60,564 nucleotides of DNA from Phaeobacter sp. Its GTDB lineage: Bacteria; Pseudomonadota; Alphaproteobacteria; Rhodobacterales; Rhodobacteraceae. Position 1 is the first letter of the stretch. Every line of letters begins with the position of its first letter. Shown here piece after piece: positions 26,898 through 36,184 of this stretch. Both the position numbers and the translations under genes were made by a program. The stretch is taken from contig NZ_JAJDWC010000051.1 in the NCBI RefSeq assembly GCF_022825805.1, forward strand, positions 1-60,564. The letters are read 5' to 3'. Under the pieces are notes generated by a model, which was not told the DNA's origin, did not search any database, and was given only the letters and a program-made list of their open reading frames with translations.

Positions 26898-29296
26898 GCG
26901 GAACCTCCGGTCTTGAGTCTGGTGTTGTCTGGATCGAATGGGGGGCGGGACAGGATGGTTGCAGCGCGATGCTGCCCCAGAATGGAGATCGTCAGCCCGT
27001 CGCGCGCGCTGGCATCGCGCAGATAGGCCAGCGCCAGCACCTTGCCGGTGCGGTGGCCAAAGGCGCCGGATGTGGCGATGCCTACGGGCTGGCCATCACG
27101 CCAGAGGGTATGGGCGTAGAAGGGATCGACCTCATCCGCGGGTGTTTGGCCTGCCTCAACCTCCAGCAGCACCATGTCCCAGGGGGTGTCGCGGGCCAGA
27201 TCCGCACGCAGGGCTTTGCGCACAAATGGCGTCAGGCCTGCCTCCAGCGGGCTGCGCTCGCTCGTCAGATCACTGCCCCAGGCGCGATAGCCTTTTTCCA
27301 GCCGCATCGCATTGGCGGCATAGGCACCATAAAAGCCAAGACCATGTGGCCTGGCCGTCTCTTCCAGGGCCAGAAACAGGGCGACGGCGTGTTCGCGCAC
27401 GACATGCAGTTCCCAACCGCTTTCTCCGATGTAGGACACCCGCAACGCGCGCACCGGCACATCGTGGAGTTGGGTTTCGCGGGCCTGCAGCCAGCCCATA
27501 TCGGCCAGCTGCGGCAGCACCTCTGCGGCTTTGGGCCCCATGATGCCGATCACGGCCAGATCTTCGGTCCGGTTGCGCAGTTGCACATCATGCCGGGCTG
27601 CCACGTGGCGCAGCAGGTCGGCGTCTCTGTCTTCGGCGGCCGCCGCGCTGTTGAGATAGGCGTGATCCGCAGACAGGCGGCTCACGGTGAATTCCGACGC
27701 GACTCCACCTGCCGGGGTGAGCGCATGGGTCAGGCTGATGCGGCCGGGTTTGGGCGCGTGATTGGCGCCAAGATCCTCCAGAAAAGCGGTGACATCCGGT
27801 CCGGTGACATCAAATTTGGAGAACACCGACAGATCAGCCAGCGCCACGCGGGTGTGAGCGGCTGCCACCTCTGCGGCGACGGGCGTGAACCAGTTGGACC
27901 GGCGAAAGGTCTCTTCCGCAATGGCGCCCGGCGCATCGGCGAACCAGTTCGGCCGCTCCCAGCCGTGGGCCGCCCCCATGACCGCACCGCGCTGCACCAT
28001 CAGATCATGCAGCGGCGACAGGCGCAGACCACGGCCAGCGGGGCGTTCTTCGTGCGGGTAGTGGACACCAAATTGCAGGCCGAAACACTCCACCGCTTTG
28101 GCCACGCGATAGTCGCGATCTGCCCAGCTGCCAAATCGGCGGCTGTCCACGGCCAGCGCATCCATCGGCGGTGCGCCATGGGTCATCCAATGGGCCAGAA
28201 ACCAGCCCGCGCCGCCGCCTTCCATCACCCCCATGGAGGATCCGGTCAGCAGCCAGGCATTGTCCAGACCAAGCGCTGGGCCAATCAGCGGGTTGGCATC
28301 GGGGGTAAAGGTGATTGGTCCGTTGATCACCGATTTCACACCGCCGGTTTCAAGTGCGGGGATGCGTTCCATGGCGGCCAGAATGATCGGTTCCACACTG
28401 TCGAGATCCGGCGGCATCAGATCGGCGCCAAACTCCGGTGGGACACCGTCGACGGACCAGACTTTGGCGTCTTTTTCATAGGGGCCGAGGATCAGACCGT
28501 CGCGTTCCTGACGCACATACCAGCTCTCTTCCGGGTCGCGGATGATCGGCAATTCGGGCAGTCCGTCCTCGATGCGGCGGGCCACTGCGTCCACCCGGTC
28601 GGTGACCAGATATTGGTGCAGCACCGGCACCGACGGGATGTTCAGCCCCATCATCTTGCCGATTTCCCAGCCCCAGGTGCCCGCCGCGTTGACGATATGC
28701 CGGCTCTCAACCGCACCTTTGGCGGTGTCGAGCCGCCACTGCGCCCCTTGGCGTTCGATGGCCAGCACCGGGCAGTTGCGCAGGATGCGGGCACCGCCCC
28801 GGCGGGCCACCTCCGCCATGGCCTGCGTGGCAAGCGTGGGGTCCACATGTCCGTCATCAGGTTCATAGATGCCGCCGATCAGCCCCTCCAACTGCGCCAG
28901 CGGGAACAATTCGGCGATGCGCTCGGGCGTCAGGATCTGCAGCGGGTAGCCGGTAAAGGCCGACAGGCCCGCGACATGGCGAAATTCATCCATCCGGTCG
29001 GGGTTGCTGGTGATGCGCATCGCACCGGAGCGGTGAAACCCGCAGTCCCGCCCGGTTTCCTGGGGCAGGATATCGCGGTAGAGCCGCACCGAGGTGGCGC
29101 GCAGCTCCTGGATGGTGGGGTTATGGGCAAAATGCGTGCACAGGCCGGCGGCGTGCCAGGTCGACCCGTGGGTGAGATCGTTTTTTTCCACCAGCAGCAC
29201 ATCGGACCAGCCAGCTTTGACCAAGTGATACATCAGGGACACGCCCATGGCGCCGCCGCCGATGATGGTGACCTGGGCTTGTGTTGTCGCGCTCAT
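26894..29296 (-). CDS. FAD-dependent demethylase with GcvT domain (dimethylglycine/sarcosine dehydrogenase family), copy 1
   Basis: Two-part enzyme, 800 aa. Residues about 8-385 form a DAO-type FAD domain (VTIIGGGAMGVSLMYHL; His48 in GSTWHAAG, the residue that binds FAD covalently in dimethylglycine dehydrogenases). Residues about 430-790 form the tetrahydrofolate-binding GcvT aminomethyltransferase domains (ALADLSVFSKFDVTGPDV, VSYIGESGWELHV, RLEKGYRAWGSDL). Such enzymes oxidise an N-methyl amine and trap the formaldehyde as methylene-THF. It starts at the stop of copy 2 (TGATG overlap) and overlaps the aminotransferase by 4 nt. Confidence 0.93.
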   Translation of the reverse strand: MSATTQAQVTIIGGGAMGVSLMYHLVKAGWSDVLLVEKNDLTHGSTWHAAGLCTHFAHNPTIQELRATSVRLYRDILPQETGRDCGFHRSGAMRITSNPDRMDEFRHVAGLSAFTGYPLQILTPERIAELFPLAQLEGLIGGIYEPDDGHVDPTLATQAMAEVARRGGARILRNCPVLAIERQGAQWRLDTAKGAVESRHIVNAAGTWGWEIGKMMGLNIPSVPVLHQYLVTDRVDAVARRIEDGLPELPIIRDPEESWYVRQERDGLILGPYEKDAKVWSVDGVPPEFGADLMPPDLDSVEPIILAAMERIPALETGGVKSVINGPITFTPDANPLIGPALGLDNAWLLTGSSMGVMEGGGAGWFLAHWMTHGAPPMDALAVDSRRFGSWADRDYRVAKAVECFGLQFGVHYPHEERPAGRGLRLSPLHDLMVQRGAVMGAAHGWERPNWFADAPGAIAEETFRRSNWFTPVAAEVAAAHTRVALADLSVFSKFDVTGPDVTAFLEDLGANHAPKPGRISLTHALTPAGGVASEFTVSRLSADHAYLNSAAAAEDRDADLLRHVAARHDVQLRNRTEDLAVIGIMGPKAAEVLPQLADMGWLQARETQLHDVPVRALRVSYIGESGWELHVVREHAVALFLALEETARPHGLGFYGAYAANAMRLEKGYRAWGSDLTSERSPLEAGLTPFVRKALRADLARDTPWDMVLLEVEAGQTPADEVDPFYAHTLWRDGQPVGIATSGAFGHRTGKVLALAYLRDASARDGLTISILGQHRAATILSRPPFDPDNTRLKTGGSA

Positions 29297-31674
29297 CAGC
29301 CACGCATCCTTTCGCCTTTGGGGTCAAAGGGCGGGCGACGCAGGGGCTGCGCGCTATACTCCTGCCCGGCGACCCGAACTGTAAATTTCCGCTCGCATGT
29401 TTCGGCCAGCGTCTCGCCCGGTGTGACATTGATCATGGCAAAACACAGGTTCTGCCCCGTGCGTGGACCGCGCCCGCCAGAGGTGGTCAGCCCCACATGG
29501 GTGCCGCCTTCGAACACCGGTTCATCGTGCAACATCAGGGCTGCGCCTTCGATGTTCAGCAGGACCAGCCGCCGTTGCACGCCTTTGGCTTTCTGCTGTT
29601 CCAGTGCCGCCTTGCCGGTGAAGTCCTTGGACCAGTCGATGGTGAAGGCGAGCCCGGCCTCCAGCGGTGTGATGTCCGGGCCCAATTCGTGGCCCCAGTG
29701 TTTGAAACCTTTCTCCAGGCGGCAGCCGTCGAGCGCGAAATGACCCATCGGGCGCGCGCCGGCCTGCAACAGGCTCTGCAACAGGGCAGGGGCTGCGGCA
29801 TTGGCCACCGTCAGCTCCCAGCCCAGTTCGCCCACGAAACTGACGCGGGTTGCACGGCACGGGATGCCGGAGATCACCGCCTCTGCGGCCTGTGCAAACG
29901 CCATGTCGGGAAGATCGCCCAGCCCCTGCAGTAGGGCGCGGCTGCCAGATCCCATGACGCCGATGGTGCAGAAGTCTTCGGTCACATCCGTGATGCGGAG
30001 ATCCTGACTGAGTGCCGAGCGCAGGGTGCGGCGCAGGAAAGCGAGATCGCGCGCACGCGTGGCGGCCCCCGAGGTCAGATGGAAATGATCCTTCGCCAAA
30101 CGGGTGATCGTCACATCCATCTCGATCCCGCCACGTGGGTTCAGCAACTGCGTGTAGACCGCCCGCCCAATCGCCACATCCATCTGCGCGGTGGTCAGCT
30201 GGTTCAATGCCGCGCAGGCGGAGGCGCCGGTGATATCCACCTTGGTAAAGGGGCTCAGCTCCAGCAGCGCGCAGCCCTCTGCCAGTTCCGCAGCCTCGGC
30301 CCTGGCGAGGGGCCACCAGCCCTGGGCGGCGACGGAATAGGGTTGCTGCGGGCCATAGTACAAACCGCGCTCCCATCCAGCGGTCAGGCCGAACTGCGCG
30401 CCTTGGGCGGCCCATAGATCATGCAGCGGCGTTTGGCGCAGGTTGCGCCCGGCCTTGGGCTGTTTGTAGGGCCAGTGCAGCGCAAAGAGGTCGGCGACGG
30501 CCTCTTTCATGCGTGCGGCCATGTGATCGGGGGTCGCGGTGGCGGGATCCACCCGCGCGACATCGACCTCCCACAGATCCATTGACGGGTGGCCATCCAC
30601 GATCCAATCCGCAAGCTCCCGTCCGATCCCGGCCGAGGACATGACCCCCACGGAATTCATGCCCGCTGCCACAAACAGACCATCGATATGGGTTTCCCCC
30701 ACCAGCGGGCGGGTGTCGGCGGTGAAGCTTTCGGGGCCGTTCATGAAATGCTGGATGCCTGCGGTTTCCAACGCGGGGCACAGCTCCAGCGCGGCCTCCA
30801 TGAAGGGGGTGAATTGATCCCAGTCTTCCGCCATTTCCAGAAACGGTCGGTTGCCCTCGGGCCCGTAGGGGTTCCAGCATTTGGCGTTGGGTTCAAACCC
30901 GCCGATCACCAGTTTGCCGGCATCGCCCTTCAGGTAGATGCCGCGGTTCAGATCCCGGATCACCGGGAAGGGATGGGGCAGATCGGGCAGGGGTTCGGTC
31001 ACCACATACATGTGTTCCACGGCTTGCAGCGGCAGCGCCACATCGATCCCTGCCGCCAATTCGCGCGACCAGGCTCCGGTGGCCAGCACCACGACATCCG
31101 CCTGCATGTGGCTGCCATCGGCCAGGGTGACCCCGGTGATCCGGGAGCCGTCGCGCAGCAGGGCGGTGACAGCGGCCTGTTCGCGCAGATGGACCCCGCG
31201 GCTGCGCGCCGCTTTGGCGTAGGCCATACACAGATCGACGGGGTTCACATTGGCGTCTTCAGGCACCTGCAACGCGCCCAGATGCTGGCGCAGATCAAGA
31301 TGCGGCAGCGGCACATCCTGCGCGGCGATCACCCGTGGGTCGAGCCCGAGGGTCTGGCCCAGATCGGCGATGCGGTGCAATTCATCCAGCCGTGCGGCCT
31401 CCCGCGCCAGCCAGTAGCCGCCGGTTCTGCGATAGCCGGTGGAGAGACCGGTTTCAGCCTCCAGCGCGGGAAAGACCTCCAGCGCGGCCATGGCCAGCCG
31501 GGTCATATTGGGGGTGGCGCGCAGCGGGCCGACAATGCCTGCCGCATGCCAGCTGGTGCCGGAGGTCAGTTGATTGCGCTCCAGCAGGGTCACATCATCG
31601 GCCCCGCGTTTGGCCAGATGATAGGCGATGCTGAGCCCGATGGCGCCACCGCCGATGATCAGGATACGGGGCAT
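29296..31674 (-). CDS. FAD-dependent demethylase with GcvT domain (dimethylglycine/sarcosine dehydrogenase family), copy 2
   Basis: A paralogue of the gene downstream, 792 aa, with the same architecture: FAD domain (PRILIIGGGAIGLSIAYHL; His43 in TSWHAAGIVGPL) and C-terminal GcvT domains (LLELSPFTKVDITGASA, VSFVGELGWELTV, RLEKGFKHWGHEL). The two copies are clearly diverged, which suggests different substrates, for example successive N-methyl intermediates. The ATG at 31674 overlaps the MttB-family stop by 1 nt; the frame also runs 55 codons further up inside that gene, which is not credible coding. Confidence 0.93.
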   Translation of the reverse strand: MPRILIIGGGAIGLSIAYHLAKRGADDVTLLERNQLTSGTSWHAAGIVGPLRATPNMTRLAMAALEVFPALEAETGLSTGYRRTGGYWLAREAARLDELHRIADLGQTLGLDPRVIAAQDVPLPHLDLRQHLGALQVPEDANVNPVDLCMAYAKAARSRGVHLREQAAVTALLRDGSRITGVTLADGSHMQADVVVLATGAWSRELAAGIDVALPLQAVEHMYVVTEPLPDLPHPFPVIRDLNRGIYLKGDAGKLVIGGFEPNAKCWNPYGPEGNRPFLEMAEDWDQFTPFMEAALELCPALETAGIQHFMNGPESFTADTRPLVGETHIDGLFVAAGMNSVGVMSSAGIGRELADWIVDGHPSMDLWEVDVARVDPATATPDHMAARMKEAVADLFALHWPYKQPKAGRNLRQTPLHDLWAAQGAQFGLTAGWERGLYYGPQQPYSVAAQGWWPLARAEAAELAEGCALLELSPFTKVDITGASACAALNQLTTAQMDVAIGRAVYTQLLNPRGGIEMDVTITRLAKDHFHLTSGAATRARDLAFLRRTLRSALSQDLRITDVTEDFCTIGVMGSGSRALLQGLGDLPDMAFAQAAEAVISGIPCRATRVSFVGELGWELTVANAAAPALLQSLLQAGARPMGHFALDGCRLEKGFKHWGHELGPDITPLEAGLAFTIDWSKDFTGKAALEQQKAKGVQRRLVLLNIEGAALMLHDEPVFEGGTHVGLTTSGGRGPRTGQNLCFAMINVTPGETLAETCERKFTVRVAGQEYSAQPLRRPPFDPKGERMRG

Positions 31675-33203
31675 CAGAAATACTCCCGGTCCGGCACTTC
31701 GGCCTTGCGCGCGGCGATGTAATCCAGCAGCGCCGCGTCGATATCGGGGTCGAGACCCGGGTCGCTGTAGCTGTCCAGCTGGGCTTTCCACAGGGCGTTG
31801 GCGCGGGTGCCGGCATCTTTTTCGCCCGCCGCCTGCCACTGTTCGAAAGAGTTGTCATCGGGGGTCCAGGGCCGGAACAGCGCGGACATGAAATTCGCCT
31901 GCGTATGCTCGGAACCGAGGAAATGCTGCCCGGGGCCGGTTGCGGCAATCGCCTCCATCGCCTGGGCGTTTTCGCTCATGTCGATGCCGTCGAAGAAGCG
32001 GCCAACTTTGCCGCAGATATCATGGTCCAGCATGGTTTTCTCAAACGAGGTGACCAGCCCCCCTTCGAGCCATCCGGTCGCGTGGTTGATCAGATTGGCC
32101 CCGGCAAAGAGCGACATCATCAGGCCCCAGGTGGCTTCCTGCTGGCTTTGGCCGTCGGGCAGTTTGGACGCGCTGAGCGTGCCGACCGTGTGCAGCGGCA
32201 CCCCAAGACGGCGGGCCAGTTGCCCGGCGGCCAGCACCAGAAGCCCGGCCTCTGGCGTGCCAAAGGTCGGAGCGCCGGATTTCATCGACATGGTGGAGGC
32301 GAAACTGCCCATCAGACAGGGCGCACCGGGACGCACCAGTTGGGTCAGGGCCATGGCGGCCATGGTTTCGGCCAGAACCTGCGCGAGCGTGCCAGCCACG
32401 GTGGCGGGCGACATCGCGCCGGTCAGCACCCAGGGCGTGCAGGCCACGGGCTGGCCTGCCTTGGCGTAGGTTTTCAGCGCGCCGGACATATGGCTGTCCA
32501 TGACCAGCGGCGCATTGGTGTTGGACACGCAGTAGAGCACCGCGTTTTCGGCCACGAAGGCTTCGCCAAACAGGATCTTCGCCATGTCGATGGCGTGGCC
32601 TGCACGTTCGGCCCCGATGAAGGCCCCCATGAAGGCGCGGTCAGAGTGGCGGATATGGCCATAAAGCATGTCGAGGTGGCGTTTGTTGGCGGGCAGATCC
32701 ACCGGTTCACAGACCACCCCGCCAGAGTGATGCAACCAGGGCAGGGTGTGATGCAGTTTGACCAGATCGGTGAAATCCTGATGCGAGGCATAGCGTCGGC
32801 CGCGGTCCAGATCATGCACAAAGGGCGGGCCCCAGGCGGGGCAGAGCACGCTGGCATCGCCGCCCAGCTGGATCGTATTGGCGGGGTTGCGGGCATGTTG
32901 CTGGAATTGCGCCGGTGCCGTCGCGGTGATCAGGCGGCGGCACAGCCCCGGCGGAAAGCGCACCCGCGTGCCGTCGATGTCACAGCCTGCATCGGCAAAC
33001 AGGGTCAGGATTTCCGGGTCGTCCTGAAATTCCATGCCGGTGTCGGCCAGGATGATGTCTGCGTTGGCTTCGATCTGTTCCAGACCGGCCTCGCTGAGCA
33101 CGTTGAACGTGCCAAGCTGGCGCTGGATATAGGGCGCGCGCGCGGTGTCATCGGGGCGGGTCTTGGCGCTTCGGCGGCGGCGGGAAGAACGTGGAGCTGT
33201 CAT
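31674..33203 (-). CDS. MttB-family (COG5598) methyltransferase without pyrrolysine
   Basis: A 509-aa TIM-barrel protein of the trimethylamine methyltransferase family. Recognisable stretches are DDPEILTLFADAGCDIDGTRVRFP (residues about 62-85), GGVVCEPVDLPAN, SGAPTFGTPEAGLL and the C-terminal LGSEHTQANF. No in-frame amber codon interrupts the gene, so it belongs to the non-pyrrolysine group, whose characterised members (MtgB, MtpB, MtcB, MtyB) demethylate quaternary amines such as glycine betaine, proline betaine, carnitine and butyrobetaine. Those need a corrinoid protein, and none is encoded here. It is the first gene of the operon, with a basic Ser/Arg-rich N-terminus. Confidence 0.9.
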   Translation of the reverse strand: MTAPRSSRRRRSAKTRPDDTARAPYIQRQLGTFNVLSEAGLEQIEANADIILADTGMEFQDDPEILTLFADAGCDIDGTRVRFPPGLCRRLITATAPAQFQQHARNPANTIQLGGDASVLCPAWGPPFVHDLDRGRRYASHQDFTDLVKLHHTLPWLHHSGGVVCEPVDLPANKRHLDMLYGHIRHSDRAFMGAFIGAERAGHAIDMAKILFGEAFVAENAVLYCVSNTNAPLVMDSHMSGALKTYAKAGQPVACTPWVLTGAMSPATVAGTLAQVLAETMAAMALTQLVRPGAPCLMGSFASTMSMKSGAPTFGTPEAGLLVLAAGQLARRLGVPLHTVGTLSASKLPDGQSQQEATWGLMMSLFAGANLINHATGWLEGGLVTSFEKTMLDHDICGKVGRFFDGIDMSENAQAMEAIAATGPGQHFLGSEHTQANFMSALFRPWTPDDNSFEQWQAAGEKDAGTRANALWKAQLDSYSDPGLDPDIDAALLDYIAARKAEVPDREYF

Positions 33204-33251
33204 GGCCAAAGTGTTTGCGCAGCGGTTGACGAAAACCAAGAAAATCCCAAC

Positions 33252-33272
33252 AGTATAAGTCAGAATTATACT
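33252..33272. promoter_or_regulatory. Putative LysR-type operator (T-N11-A palindrome)
   Basis: Inverted repeat AGTATAA, 7-nt spacer, TTATACT in the 83-nt divergent gap between the MttB-family gene and its LysR gene. It contains the ATA-T-N11-A-TAT style core expected of LysR regulators. The position, 15 nt before the LysR ATG, suits autoregulation and control of the operon. Confidence 0.65.
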
Positions 33273-33286
33273 AAGGATGATGCCGC

Positions 33287-34249
33287 ATGGATCAGCGTAA
33301 CCTCTCTCCCCGTCTGATGCGGTCGCTGGAAGTCTTTGTTGCTGTTGCAGAAACCGGCCAGATGCGCGCCGGGGCGCGGCTGTTGAACCTGTCGCAGCCT
33401 GCGGCGTCGCAGCATATCACCGCGCTGGAGGCGGCCTTTGGCACCACGCTGTTGGATCGCAGCACCCGGCCCGCCCGGCTGACCTACGCGGGCGCGCGGC
33501 TGCATGGAAAGGCGCAGAAAATTCTGGATGCGCTGTCGGATATGGAAACCGAGCTGCGCCACGTGGGGCAGAAATCACTGTCGCTGTTGCGGGTGGGGTT
33601 GCAAGCCTCCATTGCCACCACGCTGACGCCGGGGCTGATCGAGCTGGCGCAACAGGATTTCGGGGTCGAAGACATCACCCTGCACGCCGGGCAAAGCGGC
33701 AATCACGAACATCTGCTGCGCACCAAACAGGCGGATCTGGCGATCACCTCGAACCCGTTTCTCGATATGGACGGGCTGGAGCGTCATCCGGTGCTGACCG
33801 AAAACTACCTGCTGGTGCTGCCTGCGGGGTATGACGGGGCGACCAACAGTCTGGAGGCGATCCAGACCCGGCTGCCGCTGGTCCGGTTTGGCGATACCAC
33901 CAATGCCGGGCGGCAGATCGCGCAGCATCTGCGGCGGTTGCGGTTTGAGCCCCGCAAGGTCATTCAGGCCGACCGTTCCAGCATGGTGACCTCCTGTGTG
34001 GAGGCGGGGCAGGGCTTTAGCCTGCTGACGCCGACCTTGTTGATTGACGGGTTGGTTGAAAACATGGGGCTGCGGCTGTGCAAATTACCGGTGGTGGGGC
34101 TGTCGCGCACCCTGACCGTGGTGGCGCGCAAAGACGAGTTGCAGGGGTTGCCGCAGGCCTTTGCCGCGCTGTCCGAGCGGGTGCTGCGGGACAAGATCTC
34201 TGACTATATGGGCGAAATTGGCCGCAGCAGTATCCGCCCGGCGGAGTGA
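33287..34249 (+). CDS. LysR-family transcriptional regulator, probable regulator of the quaternary-amine operon
   Basis: A 320-aa DNA-binding regulator. Winged HTH at residues about 8-68 (LEVFVAVAETGQMRAGARLLNLSQPAASQHITALE, read across residues 15-49), then a substrate-binding domain of two lobes (LRVGLQASIATTLTP onward). It is transcribed away from the MttB-family gene across a palindromic gap, the usual arrangement for a LysR protein controlling its neighbour in response to the substrate or an intermediate. Confidence 0.92.
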   Translation: MDQRNLSPRLMRSLEVFVAVAETGQMRAGARLLNLSQPAASQHITALEAAFGTTLLDRSTRPARLTYAGARLHGKAQKILDALSDMETELRHVGQKSLSLLRVGLQASIATTLTPGLIELAQQDFGVEDITLHAGQSGNHEHLLRTKQADLAITSNPFLDMDGLERHPVLTENYLLVLPAGYDGATNSLEAIQTRLPLVRFGDTTNAGRQIAQHLRRLRFEPRKVIQADRSSMVTSCVEAGQGFSLLTPTLLIDGLVENMGLRLCKLPVVGLSRTLTVVARKDELQGLPQAFAALSERVLRDKISDYMGEIGRSSIRPAE

Positions 34250-34759
34250 CCGAAGAGCGGGTTTGGGCAGCCGGTTTGGGCGGTGGATTTATGTAGCGCG
34301 CAGCACTGTGTGGCGGCCTGCCCATAGGCGGCCGCGGGTTGGGATGTGAGGCATCCGCCCTCGGGTGGACAATCACCCGCGGGATTTCGGTGCGACACCA
34401 AGCTGTATTGAACCAAACTGTGTCAATTCAAACTGTGTTCAGCAGATCCCACCTTGTCGGTCACTCTTTCCTGCGGTGGATTTTTCCCTTGGTGTTTGGT
34501 CGGTCTTTCAGTGGGCATAAAGTGGACGGCGCCGCCACGGGGGCGGAGGTGGTCAGGCCAGCGGCCTGCGTGCGTAAATCCTTGCACAGCCCCAGACTGT
34601 AGGGGCCCGGTTCCTGGATGGGCCCGGGGTGCCAGACCCGGGTCCGATAATCGCGATTGGCCCCAGTATAGCGCTGCGATCTAAACGAATGTTCAGCGAT
34701 GCGTGCGCAGGGGTTACCATTTGTTAACCTTGTTGCCCGCAGGGGTCGCCGCCGCAGGC
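34250..34759. other. 510-nt intergenic region between LysR gene and hydroxyacid dehydrogenase
   Basis: Both flanking genes end here (convergent). It holds a small hairpin (34362-34379, CGGGTG / CACCCG) and a three-unit tandem repeat (34399-34443). I find no gene or RNA that I can support. Confidence 0.6.
34399..34443. repeat. Degenerate tandem repeat, three 15-nt units
   Basis: caagctgtattgaac, caaactgtgtcaatt and caaactgtgttcagc, head to tail. Confidence 0.75.
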
Positions 34760-35686
34760 TCAATACCCGAGATTGCGGTCAACCTGATGGAGAAACGGCT
34801 CTGACGCCTCGCCGCGGCGAATGTTCTCGGCAATGACACGCGCGGCCGTGATGCTGCGGGTTTCGGCTGCGATATGGGGTGTGACGGTGACATTCGGATG
34901 CGCCCAATAGGGGTGGTCTGCGGGCAGCGGTTCGATGCGGAACACATCGAGCGTGGCGTGCCCAATCTGGCCGCTGTCCAGCGCCGCCAAGAGCGCGTCA
35001 TCGTCGATCAGCGGACCACGTCCCGGATTGATCAGCCGTGCGCCCCGCGGCAGCATCGCCAGGGTTTCCCGGTTCAGGGTGTTTTCGGTGGCGGCTGTGT
35101 CCGGCAGCAGCAGGACGACGATTTCCGCGTCGCGCAATGCCTGCTGCAATCCCTCGCTGCCATGGCGGCAGCTGATGCCCTCCAGCGATTTTGGCGAGCG
35201 CGACCAGCCGGTGACAGGAAAGCCAAGCGTGGCCAGCATATTGGCGCAGGCCTGACCCAGCGCGCCGAGGCCCAGCACGGTGACGGGGCGTTCCTCTGCC
35301 AGCGGGGGAACACGCGGTTGCCAGCGGTCCTGGGTGTGGATCGAACGGTCGATATCAAGATGATAGCGCAGCACATGGCCGCAGACCCATTCCACCATGC
35401 CGGCGGTCAATCCAGGGTCCACCATCCGGCACAGCGGCATGGTCAGGGTTTGATTGTTGGCGATTTTTTCCACCCCGGCCCACAGGCTCAGCACGGCCTT
35501 GCAGCGGGTGTAGGGCGTGAAGTCCTGCAGGTCGCCATTGGGGGCATAGATCACATAATCCACCGTTTCGGGGGCGTGATCGCGGCGCAGATCGACCTCC
35601 AGCCCGGCGGCGGCGAAGGCATCCCGCAAGGGGGCTTCCTGGCTCTCCCAACGGTCGGAGCGGGCGGCATATTGAACGGTGATCAT
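34760..35686 (-). CDS. D-2-hydroxyacid dehydrogenase, GhrA-like (glyoxylate/hydroxypyruvate reductase)
   Basis: A 308-aa NAD(P)-dependent dehydrogenase. Nucleotide-binding VTVLGLGALGQACANML (residues about 135-151), active-site Arg in LINPGRGPLIDDDALL, Glu in the FRIEPLPADHPYW segment and His in PHIAAETR. This is the GhrA-type group that reduces glyoxylate and hydroxypyruvate. Its ATG overlaps the stop of the VOC gene by 4 nt. A link to the amine operon (handling a 2-oxo acid from transamination) is possible but not shown. Confidence 0.9.
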   Translation of the reverse strand: MITVQYAARSDRWESQEAPLRDAFAAAGLEVDLRRDHAPETVDYVIYAPNGDLQDFTPYTRCKAVLSLWAGVEKIANNQTLTMPLCRMVDPGLTAGMVEWVCGHVLRYHLDIDRSIHTQDRWQPRVPPLAEERPVTVLGLGALGQACANMLATLGFPVTGWSRSPKSLEGISCRHGSEGLQQALRDAEIVVLLLPDTAATENTLNRETLAMLPRGARLINPGRGPLIDDDALLAALDSGQIGHATLDVFRIEPLPADHPYWAHPNVTVTPHIAAETRSITAARVIAENIRRGEASEPFLHQVDRNLGY

Positions 35687-36093
35687 GTGGCAAATACTCC
35701 GGCCATATCCACAAACCCTTTGATTTCAATCGGGTTGCCTGCGGGGTCTTGAAAGAACATGGTGCTCTGCTCGCCCGGCTCCCCGGCAAAGCGGGTGGTG
35801 GGTGGCATGATGAAATCGATCTCGGCTGCGACCAGACGGTCAGCCAGCGCCTGCCAGTCGGCCTGGGGCAGGATCACGCCGAGATGTGGCATCGGCACCA
35901 TATGTTCGCCGACCCGCCCGGTTCTGGCGGTGGCAAACACTGGACCGAGGTGGAGCGAAATCTGGTGGCCGAAGAAGTTGAAATCGACCCATGTGTCGGT
36001 GCTGCGGCCCTCCTGACATCCCAAGAGACCGCCATAAAACGCGCGCGCCTGGTCGAGGTCATCGACGTGATAGGCCAGGTGAAAAATACTCAT
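35683..36093 (-). CDS. VOC superfamily (glyoxalase/dioxygenase-fold) protein
   Basis: A 136-aa protein with the paired beta-alpha-beta-beta-beta modules of the vicinal-oxygen-chelate fold: FHLAYHVDDLDQARAFYGGLLGC (residues 4-26, with the metal-ligand His8), a His in GHQISLHLG, and a C-terminal FFQDPAGNPIEIKGF carrying the typical Glu ligand. The reaction is unknown. It is translationally coupled to the downstream hydroxyacid dehydrogenase. Confidence 0.88.
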   Translation of the reverse strand: MSIFHLAYHVDDLDQARAFYGGLLGCQEGRSTDTWVDFNFFGHQISLHLGPVFATARTGRVGEHMVPMPHLGVILPQADWQALADRLVAAEIDFIMPPTTRFAGEPGEQSTMFFQDPAGNPIEIKGFVDMAGVFAT

Positions 36094-36184
36094 CTCTCTG
36101 CTCCTTGATGTCCTGGGTCAAAGGAATAGGAGCAGCCGTGCGGAATGGATAGGTGGTTTGTCCCGCTAGACCGTAAAAATGCGC

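Noticed and set aside
26969-29743. Very long plus-strand open frame (over 900 codons) opposite the FAD/GcvT genes
   Set aside because: It has no recognisable domain and is His/Gln/Arg-rich, as expected from antisense of GC-rich codons; the minus strand carries complete enzyme motifs.
31674-33203. Pyrrolysine-type trimethylamine methyltransferase
   Set aside because: The reading frame contains no internal amber codon, so it is the non-pyrrolysine type, and trimethylamine should not be assumed as substrate.
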